Assembly: GCA_027596035.1 (NCBI GenBank)
Contig: JADGJA010000660.1
Coordinates: 1 to 13,012 of the forward strand
DNA: 13,012 nt
Direction: 5' to 3'
Origin: Thoreauomyces humboldtii
Taxonomy: Eukaryota; Chytridiomycota; Chytridiomycetes; Spizellomycetales; Powellomycetaceae
Shown here one piece after another: positions 1 to 8,618 of this stretch; position 1 is the first letter of the stretch, and each line of letters starts with the position of its first letter. A program made the translations under genes and the position numbers. The notes under the pieces were generated by a model. That model saw only the letters and a list, made by a program, of their open reading frames with translations. It had not been told where the DNA came from and searched no databases.

Positions 1-382
1 CTCAAATTTTTTGGCTGAGGGGGTGGAGCGGGGCGCGTGTCAAGACAACGAACGGGACAGAGGGAGCGACAGAGAGAGAGAGAGGGAGGATGGGATGGTC
101 GATGAGGGAGTGCAGTCACTGCAGTGGTGTATGAAGAAGAGAAGAATTGGGGTGAGGATGAGATGACGTCAAATAAAAAAGTTTAGTAAGTGAGCTTCGC
201 TCCCGTGGGTCCTCCAAAAGCGCAGAGCCCTAAATGAGAGTCTGTCGGAACCCTAATACGCTGTCTCTCTTCTCTCTCCCGTTCACCTCGAGGCAGCTGC
301 ATCTCGAAAAGAGTTCAGCACATTCACAGCGCTTTCTGAAGGACCACAGCAGCCAGCCCCACAGCTCATCGCAGATACAGCC
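1..382. other. Upstream region of the 383-821 gene
   Basis: No gene is seen here. The stretch holds an (AG)7 run at 71-84, a 10-base perfect palindrome CACTGCAGTG at 117-126, a perfect TGACGTCA site at 164-171 followed by an A-rich TATA-like stretch (about 171-186), and a CT-rich run at about 252-285 of the kind often found just before fungal transcription starts. An ATG at 234 opens a 128-codon frame that overlaps the chosen start at 383 in another frame. For the downstream start to be used, transcription should begin after 234, or the leader must be spliced. Promoter role is inferred from position only. Confidence 0.5.
164..171. promoter_or_regulatory. CRE-type bZIP site TGACGTCA
   Basis: This is a perfect 8-base palindrome identical to the ATF/CREB (CRE) consensus, about 220 bases before the chosen start codon at 383 and next to an A-rich TATA-like stretch. 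Its position suits a promoter element, but binding is inferred from sequence identity alone. Confidence 0.4.
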
Positions 383-821
383 ATGCTACCATCACTTTCC
401 TCCCTCTGGGGATCCGTCGCATCACGCTCACTCTCATCATGCCGTCCCACCGTCTCCTCCCCTCCCCGTCTCCTCTCCTCCCCATGCACCACTGCCCACT
501 CCCCGCTCCTCGCCTCGCAGACAAGAGGTTCCAAACACCCTTCCTACGGCGGAAAGAAGCTTCCCGGATACCTACTGCCCCACCAGAGCGAAAAGACATC
601 CCACCTCAAGCAGATGCTGAAGGTGTGCAACGAGAAGAAAGAGAGAGGAAAAAACCGACTCTCCCTGTGACCCTTCACCGTTGACCGCTTCTTTCTTTCC
701 TTCTTTCTTTTCCCCATGACAGATGAAGTGGCACAGGCTGAAGACGGGAAAGGCCGGACAGAGACCCACCCGGCCTCGCTACGGGAGGGACGACTTTGTC
801 CTCAGCAAGATGAACCTTTGA
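383..821 (+). CDS. Small basic protein, probably mitochondrial, unknown family
   Basis: Exons are 383-622 and 723-821, giving 112 residues. The 100-nt intron (623-722) starts GTGTGC and ends CATGACAG after a long CT tract; the join is phase 0. The first ~48 residues are rich in Ser, Arg, Leu and Pro with almost no acidic residues, resembling a mitochondrial presequence. A conserved-looking stretch follows (TRGSKHPSYGGKKLPGYL). Exon 2 is strongly basic (KMKWHRLKTGK, then RPRYGRDDFVLSKMNL) and ends in TGA. Size, basicity and presequence would fit a mitochondrial ribosomal or assembly protein, but I do not recognise the family. Without splicing the frame ends after 95 codons with a weaker tail. 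An ATG at 234 in another frame lies upstream. The start at 383 is chosen because the reading frame fits the splice and the presequence. Confidence 0.6.
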
Positions 822-1339
822 GAAACCCACCCATCCATCCAGCATGTCCCTCCATCCATTCGCTTTCCCCTTTCCTTGTCCTTGAACGTGTATATACCAT
901 GTGGACCTTCACGTTGCAAGAGTGTTCGCCGATTGGGATGACACGGACTCGTCCAAAACAAAGGGGGAAAAAGGGAAAGAGGGGGGAAGGCGAAGGTGGA
1001 AGAGGTGTGTGTGTGTGTGTGTGTGTGTGTAGAAGGGTAAGAGGGAGGGGAGAGGAAAGGGGCAAGAGAGGATGGGGAAATGTAGGGACAAATGGAAAGG
1101 AAAAGGGGGGACGAGCGTAGGTGGTGAGAGCGGTTTGCGGTGGAGCAGGGATAGCCGATGAATGGGGAATGCGGAAGGAGAGGGCGAGGAACGGGAAAGG
1201 ATCTCATCCGCCGGGGACAAGGAGGGAAGAAGGAAACGGTGGGGATAGTTTGAAGGTTTCATGTAGGCGCGGTCGCTTTTGACGGTGGGATGGATGGTTG
1301 AAGGTTACTTCTTATCTTTTCGAGCATGAAGGGTTTGTA
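822..1339. other. Convergent 3' interval, low complexity
   Basis: This is the tail-to-tail gap between the plus-strand gene ending at 821 and the minus-strand gene ending at 1340, so both 3' untranslated regions and poly(A) sites should lie here. It contains CATC-type short repeats (about 826-860), a TATATA element at 891-896 that could help 3' processing of the first gene, purine-rich runs (about 960-1100) and the (GT)13 tract. Open frames across it on both strands consist of translated simple sequence, so I see no gene. Confidence 0.6.
1005..1030. repeat. (GT)13 microsatellite
   Basis: Thirteen uninterrupted GT units lie in the convergent 3' interval, within a purine-rich context. They account for the runs of alternating His-Thr and Cys-Val codons in frames that cross this point. 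Confidence 0.95.
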
Positions 1340-4300
1340 TCAATCGACATTGTCCAGATCAAGGTCGATGATCCCGTCACCCTCTCCGTCCACCAGCACC
1401 CTTTTCGCGTCGGCGACGGGAACAAAGTGCACGTCGTAGAACGAGAACCTCAGTCCGACCTCTCCACGCTCGGTCTGCTCGGTGCGCTTGATCCAACGCT
1501 TGGATTCCGGACGGGTGTGGAGCATCGTCTCGAGGACGGCGGACGCTAGCGGGAAGCACTGCTCCAACGCCTGCTTCTCGTTCATGTTGGCGACGCGAGC
1601 CGTCGGGAGCGGATGCGCGGCGTGAAAGTCGCGCGGCGTCCGGAAGCCGAGGGCGAGGGCGAGCTGCATGTCGAGGACGTAGCGGCCGGAAGGGTGGGGA
1701 TCATACGCGGGAAGGTGGACCGCGTAGAGAGGGAGGCACCGCTGGAGACGCGCTTCCTCGGCGACAGCGGTTGCTGCGGCATGGGCGGTGGAAGCAGCCG
1801 ACGCTGCCTCGGCGTGGCGGGTCGCTTCTTCCATCCTGATTTGCTCTTCACGAAAGGACGAACTGTCGGACCGATCCGGCTTCCCAATCGCCCCAGGCGG
1901 GCGGGTGGTCGTTCCTGGTGTAGACTCGAGCGGTGGTAGGCCCGGTGCCTCGGATGCGGGCTCAACCCCATCCCCTGTTTCTCTAGCTCTTTGATACCCT
2001 GTGATTCCAGACATGGCACCAAAGCTGCTTCGTTTCCGACGCGAAACAGGCCCGGGATCTGGGATCGGACCCGCGTGGACACTGATGTCACGCATGGATT
2101 CGGGTGACGGCATTGGCGGAGGGGTATCGTGGGGCGAGCTGACGGTTCGGGCAATGGCGGCTGAGGTTTGGCCCTTGTTGCCCGAATCTCGTCGACCCCT
2201 CTTGACCGGGGGAGAACGTCCGCGACCGTTATGTCCTTCTGGCGAGTCTGGGGGCACATGGCGCTTGCCCAAACCCGAAAACGGCATGGGGGTGTTAGAA
2301 GAGGATCGGTTAGAGGTTTGATGCTGCTGGTGGGAGTACTCGTTAGGCGACCGCATGCGATCACGAGTTAGTTTAACGGGTGATAGTGATTCATCCTTGC
2401 TCAGTTTGCGACGCTGAAGCGATATGCCGTGCATTCGCGCCGTCTCGTCGTCATCCGAATGCGACTGAATAGAGAACGAAGAGCGTCGAGGTACCTCTGG
2501 AAGCCAACACCCTTTAGTAGAAGTTCACTTTTCCGTCGGACATCACCAATCTTACCTGCTTCCGGGGACATGCGAGCCGTACCTTTTCCGAGGGTTTTAG
2601 CTTTGACGATGGGTTTTCCGATCTTCTTCTTTTTGGTGACGGGTCGTTTCGATTCCTGCTGCGATCCAGAGTCTGATGGGTGCGCGGATCCTGGGTAACT
2701 TGATGTTGGCGAGGACAAACGACGTGCACGCTTGTGTTTAGACGCGCCTCGAGGAGGTAGATCCGATTCGTTAAGGTTAGGCACTGGTTTTCCCTTGACC
2801 GATCCAGCCATGGCACCAATCTTTCGCGACTTCGTTCCTCGAAGACGGGAAGGCGAAATGTCCGAGTTTCGGCGCTCCCGCTTGCGATCAGTCAACGGAG
2901 GTTTTCGGTCCGTTGAAGCGGCCGCTCCAGCCTTGTGAGATCGTTTTGCAGAGTTTGCATGCGCTTTTTCGCCGTCAGAATCCGCAGGTTCCGAAGCGTG
3001 TCTGCCCGCTAATGCTGGCGCTCCCTGGGTAGACGAAACCGGGGGGACTTTCTTCTTGTGGCTCTTCTTGGAAGACACCGCGGTCTCAAAAGGAGCTACC
3101 TTTATGACCTTCCGTTTCCCTAGAGGAGCAGGTTTGGCGACTCCTGACTTCTCGTCGTCGGGTAGAACCAGCGCTGCGGCTGCTGCCGCTGCCGCTACCA
3201 GCGTCTTTCGCCTTACAAGTCCTCCCTGGCATGGATCAAATACCGGAGCGGTCTTCACTTCGGAACCCGGAAGATGCCGTCTCGAAGCCTCCTCGGTCTC
3301 GCGGCGAATCCGTTCATATTTCCGCCGCTCCCGTTCGCTGATCTCGTTGTCGAAGAAGCCACCGTTGGCAAAGATCTCGTTTTTGGAGTGATGTTCCTTG
3401 CTCGGAGACACCGAGCCCCGTGCAAGTTCGAGAGCCTCCCTTGACGTCGAAGACTCAAGATGAGCATCGTAACTCCTGGTACGCTGCAAAGCTAGTTGAC
3501 CCGCTGGAGACAAATGCTCCGCAATCAGATAAGGTTTCCAGACCTCGGGATCCGTCTCCAAAAGCTCGCGAATCCCAGGGTGCTTCAAAAGCTCTCCAAC
3601 CGAATGCAGTAGTCGAACGTCCGCTCCATACCGCAACATCAGTCGGGTAATAGCGCAATTTCCGTTCGCCGCTGCTACGCGTAGCGGCGAATCTGCTTGC
3701 ACTCCAACGGAATTGGCGTCCGCTCCATAAGCCAGGAGTTCGGCCACACAGTCTTCCGCGCCACACAGAGCCGCCTCGTGGAGCGGAGTCCATAGCTTCT
3801 GGTCCTTGTAATTGACGTCTCCACCGTGGCTCAAGCATTGTCGAACAGCCACGACATCCCCGGCCTCGGCTGCTCGATGGAGCGGTGTCCGGCCGGTACT
3901 ATCGAGGACGAGAACTTCGTGAGCACGCTCCATCCACTCCTCAATGACCCCCGGAAGCTTCGTTTGCGCTAATTGCAGCGGCGTTACGCTTTGGCCGTTT
4001 TCCTGGTATACGGACGCTCCGTGAAGCAGGAGCAGAGCGACCACGTCACCATGTTCGTTGTCAATGGCATCGTGAAGAGCAGTGTCGCCATTTTCGGCTG
4101 CAGCGTTGACGTCCGCGCCGTGCTGAATCAGAAGCGCCGCGTCCTCCAGATGGCCGGCCAAGGCAGCTTCGTGCAGAGGTGTGTATCCTGCGTGATCCAC
4201 GGCTCGCGGATCGGCACCCTTCATCAGCAACTCTCGGCAGAGGGAAGGATCGCCTTTGGCGGCGGCCTTTGAAAGCCATGATCGTCCACTGCGATCACCA

Positions 4301-6234
4301 ACGCGAAGACAGGCCCAAGCAATGAACCGCGCTCCAAAGTAGAATCCGTCGTTTGCCCCTCTGCCTGCCTTCTTGACCGTCTTCCGATCCCGGTCCGGAG
4401 CTTTCGAGTCTGCTGTTGTGTTTTCGTTGCCCGCGGATCCCTATGGCCAGAACGTTAGGATACTAGCAATGCGCAACATGTCAAAGATGCATACCTTCTC
4501 TGGTGAGATGCGCATTGTATTGTCCCAAAACTTTGAGTCGCTGACTTCGTGTGTGGAGCTACCCGCGATTGGCGTGCGAGGTTTGCGGAACGGAGTGGCT
4601 TCAGCCTTGATGCAAAGACCAAGGATTTCGGAGTCGCAATCCATCGCCATAGCAGATGCCCTAGACTCTGTGCGCACAGATCTGTCGACCGTCGACTCTT
4701 TCTGTGGCGATCTCTCCTTTTTGATGACGGTTGGCGGAAGCTCAACGTACTCGATGGAATCGGCGTCGGACAAATCGCTATGAGTACTCTGCGATGCTTG
4801 CCTCTCTTTGGTAACCGATCGGCGAACAATTCGGGCGCGTCCACTTCCTCGTCGAACGGGATTCTTTTTGGACTTGGAGCCAGACTCAGAGTATTCCGCG
4901 TCGTCGCTACCCATGTCGTTTGGATCGAGCAGCGGCTTCTCATAATCGTCCAGATCCTTAAGAATGACCTTCTGCCCCAGAAAGTAGCTGGCACCATCGG
5001 TACCAGCGTCCACAGATCCATCCTCATCCTCCTCCTCCTCCTCCTCCTCTTCGTCCGTAAAAGGATCGTGTTGGCTGAATGAACTCGAATCCTCATCGGA
5101 TAAACTGTCCGAGACACTTGAAAGTTCAGCAGAAGAGCTGCTGAGGTCCTCCTCGCTTAGCGAAGACAAGTCGCTCAACGAATCGTCGATGGCAGGCGCT
5201 ACTGGGAGAGTCACGGAAGTGGTCATCGCAACGCCTGTATCCACTTGCGCCAGAGCATTTGGTGTCGATGCCATTGAAGACTTGGGGTTGCTGCTAATAT
5301 TCGCAGAAGTTTCCTTCACAGAAACACCATCGCATTTGGTTTTTCTTCCGACATCGACGGAAAGATTCGGTCTTCCTGGTGCCTTTTCTTGCGCCCGTGC
5401 CGATGCCAATGTCGAGGAGGCTTTGATGTCTGCCGACGTTGTTCCAGTTAGAATGGGTAGAGTAAACCCAGAATGTTCTACTTTCTCCGCGATGCTCTGC
5501 TCACTTTCTGCGGCCTGGGAGAGGGCTGCGCTAGGGAGCGCGCCAACTTTGCAAGACCCGTCCGAGCCGACTGCGCCTGGGGACACTGGCGACACTTCGA
5601 CGCCGCGAAGGATCGACCGTTTGAGCCCAGCATCCGTGACTCCGCGCTCTCCTTGCGCCCGGCATTCCGTTGAGGACTGCTGCAGAGGCGGCGTGGGATG
5701 TGGACTCCGCAGGATAGGAGATGGTGAAAGCACCGAACGCCCCGCCGAGGCCGATCCTGTGACCGTCGTCCGAGGGGAGTGTGCTACCATGGAGTGAACG
5801 CTCATGCTGTTGCTATTGCCACCGCGACTGAACGAATCAGCGCGCTGCTCGAACCCGATGGGCGAGGGTCTCGAGGAATGCTTCGTGGGAGAAACGGGGT
5901 GCGGGACGGCTCCCACGTGCTGGTGGTGGTCCCGCCAAGCGTGCGGCGCTGATGAAGAGTAATACTGCTGAACATGTTGTGCCTCGTACCCTGGATACTG
6001 ATAAGGGGCTTGAGGATATGATTGCTGATTTGAATATCCAGCTTGCCAATGTCCGGCCCCTGGAGGTGGCGGTTGCTGACTTTGCGCATGCGGCTCATAA
6101 GAATAATAGTTTGAGGGGTCTGATGGTCCCTGAGCGTATTCGGCATATTGCGTCCCTGATGGCGGGTGTGACGACGGGTATGGGTATGCATATGGGTATT
6201 GTCTTCGAGACGAAGAAGATTGCGATGCATCCAT
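1340..6234 (-). CDS. Large ankyrin-repeat nuclear protein, Hos4-like
   Basis: Minus-strand exons are 6234-4495, 4440-2556 and 2496-1340 (1593 residues). Intron 1 (54 nt) is GTATGC...CATAG with a CCTAAC branch, phase 0; intron 2 (59 nt) is GTAAGA...TTCCAG, phase 1. An in-frame TGA three codons upstream supports the start. Residues ~12-95 are rich in Tyr, Gln, Pro and Ser; ~346-405 are Ser/Asp/Glu-rich with a run of Glu. Ankyrin repeats fill ~630-860 (e.g. GYTPLHEAALAGH, GDTALHDAI, GRTPLHRAAEAGD, WTPLHEAALCG). A disordered basic region with NLS-like KKKK clusters and a poly-Ala run (~990-1005) follows. The C-terminal domain (~1463-1575) has LPLYAVHL, YVLDMQLALALGF and FYDVHFVPV. The architecture resembles Hos4, the ankyrin subunit of the Set3 histone deacetylase complex. 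The Hos4 name is inference (about 50%); the gene structure is firmer. Confidence 0.88.
5027..5049. repeat. (TCC)7 trinucleotide run coding poly-Glu
   Basis: Seven TCC units plus TC lie inside exon 1 of the ankyrin gene and are read on the minus strand as a run of GAG (Glu) codons in its acidic tract (about residues 395-403). Such runs are prone to length change between strains, and the frame is kept by whole-codon steps. Confidence 0.9.
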
Positions 6235-6889
6235 CGTAGGTCACAAACAAGTCGCTGTTAAGAAGAAAAACGAGGTTGGCAACGAAGGAAAGCTCGAGCA
6301 ACCGGACGAAAACAAACCTGATAAGCGAGCGAGGGATAAATGCAGAGCTACCGGGTACGGACGACTTCCTCGAGGGGTAGTGAAGGGAAGCCACCCGACA
6401 TCTGGCCCGAACGGGTGCGTGCGTTTCTGGGGAACCGACTTTTCTGCCTCTGCGTAGTTCGAGATGGAACGGAATGGCCCAAAAGTTCGGGGACTGCCTG
6501 GCTTGAGGTCCTTGAGCAATGATGATGATACCTTTGCAGCGGCGAGAGAAGATGGCTGCGGACCGGTCCTGTGTAAACTGCGGTCACTATACGGGCAGGT
6601 TGAAGCAGATGTAGAGGCGGAGTCCTTGAGGTTTTTTGCAAAAGGTAAACAGTCGAAGCAGGGGAGACAGGGTCCTCTGCAGACGACCGACTGCTGCTTT
6701 GCTTTGCAACCGAAAGATTTGAACCAACTCGAACCCCACCGACCCGGAGACTCGGTTCCGAACCTGCTCGTAAGCAAACCGCTCAGTCCGGCACAAAAGC
6801 TCTACTTGTATAACAAGGTGGTCTAACAGCTCTCTTACAAAAAGGTACCATGACATTACGGGGATACGTGAATTCTATCGAAGCCATCT
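6235..6889. other. Intergenic: promoter and leader of ankyrin gene
   Basis: This lies between the start of the ankyrin gene (6234) and the stop of the dehydrogenase gene (6890), both on the minus strand. Just before the ankyrin start the minus strand reads a pyrimidine run followed by TTAACAG, which would suit the acceptor of a leader intron. Open frames of 178 codons (minus, beginning at a TTG) and 120 codons (plus, 6464-6826) cross the region, but neither shows a recognisable motif or composition typical of a protein. I call no gene. Confidence 0.5.
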
Positions 6890-8158
6890 CTACAAAAAGC
6901 CTTTCTCGGCCAGAACCTTCTCCGAGAGGTTCCATAGGTTGTCTGCGAGGGTTTCATTGCTCGCCTGGCTGCCCAGTTCGGTCAACTTGCCGACAGGTGT
7001 AAAGTACTTTCCTCTGGAGAGCTGAGACTTTAGCAAATCGGTGAGATCCCGACTTTGCTCTCTCCACCCTTACCGGTATCCCTTCTCCTCGATCTCCGGA
7101 CTGGTGGCGCAGTACAATTGGTTGAGACTGCCTTGGTACACAGTCGTCATCAAGGCTTTCGACATGACATCATAAACGCTAGCGAAGATCTTGCCATACG
7201 ACGCAGCAGGGCCACGGCCCAGTTCGCTGTTGATGACACCGGGATGGATCGAGTTGGCGAAGATCTTCTCGCCTGCAAGCTTGCGGTCGAGCGCGTTGGT
7301 GAAGAGGATGTTGGCGAGTTTGCTCTGTTACGATTGACGGAAATGAGTATACGTGGAACAGATTCCGTGATACCCACTTCGCCTCACCTGTCCGTATCGG
7401 AGCCATGTGCTCCCGAACGTCTGATTCACATTCTCCAGGGTGTCGAAGGTCATGATGGATCGGGTTTGCTTGTGAGCTAGGGAGCTCACATTGACGATCC
7501 GGACCGAGGTTCCGGGAAGCTTCGACGTGGCAATCAGCGTCGGCAACAGCATGCGAGTAAAGAGGAAGTGGCCTGCTCAATCAACGTCAGTGAGCTGAGT
7601 TCGCTAGTTGCATCTAAAGATGACAATGCCGACCCTACCAAGATGGTTCGTTTGGAACTGCGACTCGACGCCGTCCTTGGACAATTCATATGGCCACCCC
7701 ATGATACCAGCGTTGTTGATGAGTATGTCGCAGCGCTTCTCCTTCGCCAAGAAAGCTTCAGCGGCAGCTTTGACGGAAGCCAAGTCGAGCAAGTCCATCT
7801 TCAGCCACTCGACTTGAGCATCTGCCTTCTGATCCTTGATCTTCTGGATGGCCACGGCCGCCTTTTCTTCGCTGCGAGCCGCCATGTAGACCCTGCACTA
7901 GCCAGCAATCCCGTTAGCTTTTTGATGGCCAGCCAGAGCGTTGAAGACATCCCCATCGAACCTGCAATCTTTAAGAGCAAGATGGAGCACACTTTCATAT
8001 CCAATTCCGGTATTGCCGCCCGTCACTATGGCGACCATTCCCGCCCGACTCGGCATTTCGCTCGCGTCCTAAGGATAGCCCGAAGTCAGCAAGGTCCACA
8101 TATGAGCAGAGGTAAATAGGCCTACCCATTGCTTTCCCTCGAAAAATCCAAAGACCAT
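6890..8158 (-). CDS. Short-chain dehydrogenase/reductase (SDR)
   Basis: Six minus-strand exons (8158-8126, 8068-7962, 7892-7639, 7572-7388, 7324-7074, 7013-6890) give 317 residues. The introns are 57, 69, 66, 63 and 60 nt, all GT-AG, and all phases agree. The protein is a single-domain NAD(P)(H) oxidoreductase of the classical SDR superfamily. It shows the cofactor motif TGGNTGIG (27-34), a DLLD-type segment (80-83), NNAG (106-109), the catalytic Asn region QTNHLGH (N129), VNVSS (S161/S162) and the active-site pair Y191-GQS-K195; the intron between exons 4 and 5 cuts between Q193 and S194. HPG follows at 220-222. The layout resembles retinol dehydrogenase/WWOX-like fungal SDRs that start with a short FxxGKQW leader. 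No signal peptide or clear membrane segment is seen. The substrate cannot be told from sequence. It sits between the ankyrin gene and the Mdv1-like gene with no evident functional link. Confidence 0.95.
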
Positions 8159-8618
8159 GTTTGAGAAGAGTTTTATTTGGTTGATAGAGTAGGCTGTGAC
8201 TCTGCAGAAAGGCACTCGGCGGACGGGGGGTCCTCCTTCTTTTGTTTTGAAGCTTGCAGAAAGGCGGAAGCGGAGAACCGTTGGCCGTTGGGAAAGAGTG
8301 AGTGGCCCACTGACGGTGTGACACGTCTGTGCTCTGTCCGCACGCAGCTGTCGGACGGTAGCAAATCGGACTGATCGGACCTCCGGACCTGCGGCTAAAG
8401 AGTTCGCTCACGTGTTTGAAGAGCACAAGGTCATTATAATTGAGGGGATGTAGGTCGTGTAGGTCGTGAGATGGAGGCTACAGGTAGAGGGCGAGAATGG
8501 GAAACTACAGGATGATTTGATGTCTCAGCGATCGATAGCTCGCAGGACAAGGAATGGGGTCTACGCGGTGAGACTGCTGGCTGGGAAAAGATGTGTCCGA
8601 CGGAAGAACAAGGATGGC
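8159..8618. other. Intergenic: SDR promoter and 3' end of the next gene
   Basis: This separates the start of the SDR gene (8158) from the stop of the Mdv1-like gene (8619), both on the minus strand. The minus strand has an AATAAAA stretch about 20 bases before the SDR ATG, and an E-box palindrome CACGTG lies at 8409-8414. Two tandem copies of TAGGTCGTG occupy 8451-8468. A 143-codon minus frame here (7995-8426) is a shadow: it reads the SDR leader and second exon in the wrong frame. No gene is called. Confidence 0.5.

Noticed and set aside
234..620. A 128-codon plus-strand frame starting at ATG 234
   Set aside because: It overlaps the preferred start at 383 in another frame, consists largely of His/Pro/Ser from CT-rich DNA, and does not lead into the basic second exon.
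779..1262. Minus-strand frames of 87-142 codons
   Set aside because: They are translated simple sequence, with runs of His-Thr from the GT tract and Pro/Ser/Phe from purine-rich DNA, in a convergent 3' interval.
2467..2496. A 30-nt intron GTACCT...ATTCAG in the ankyrin gene
   Set aside because: It is too short and its phase does not fit; the 59-nt intron 2497-2555 with a GTAAGA donor keeps the frame on both sides.
4455..5117. A 220-codon minus frame inside the ankyrin gene
   Set aside because: It is a shifted shadow of exon 1, rich in Arg where the true frame is rich in Glu and Ser.
5189..5797. A 202-codon plus-strand frame
   Set aside because: It is antisense to exon 1 of the ankyrin gene and shows no motif; openness follows from the codon bias of the sense strand.
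6241..6826. Frames of 178 codons (minus) and 120 codons (plus) between the ankyrin and SDR genes
   Set aside because: The minus one begins at TTG and neither has a recognisable domain or continues by plausible splicing into a neighbour; an in-frame TGA three codons before the ankyrin start blocks simple extension.
7055..8119. Plus-strand frames of 141 and 183 codons opposite the SDR gene
   Set aside because: They are antisense to a gene whose six exons restore every SDR motif.
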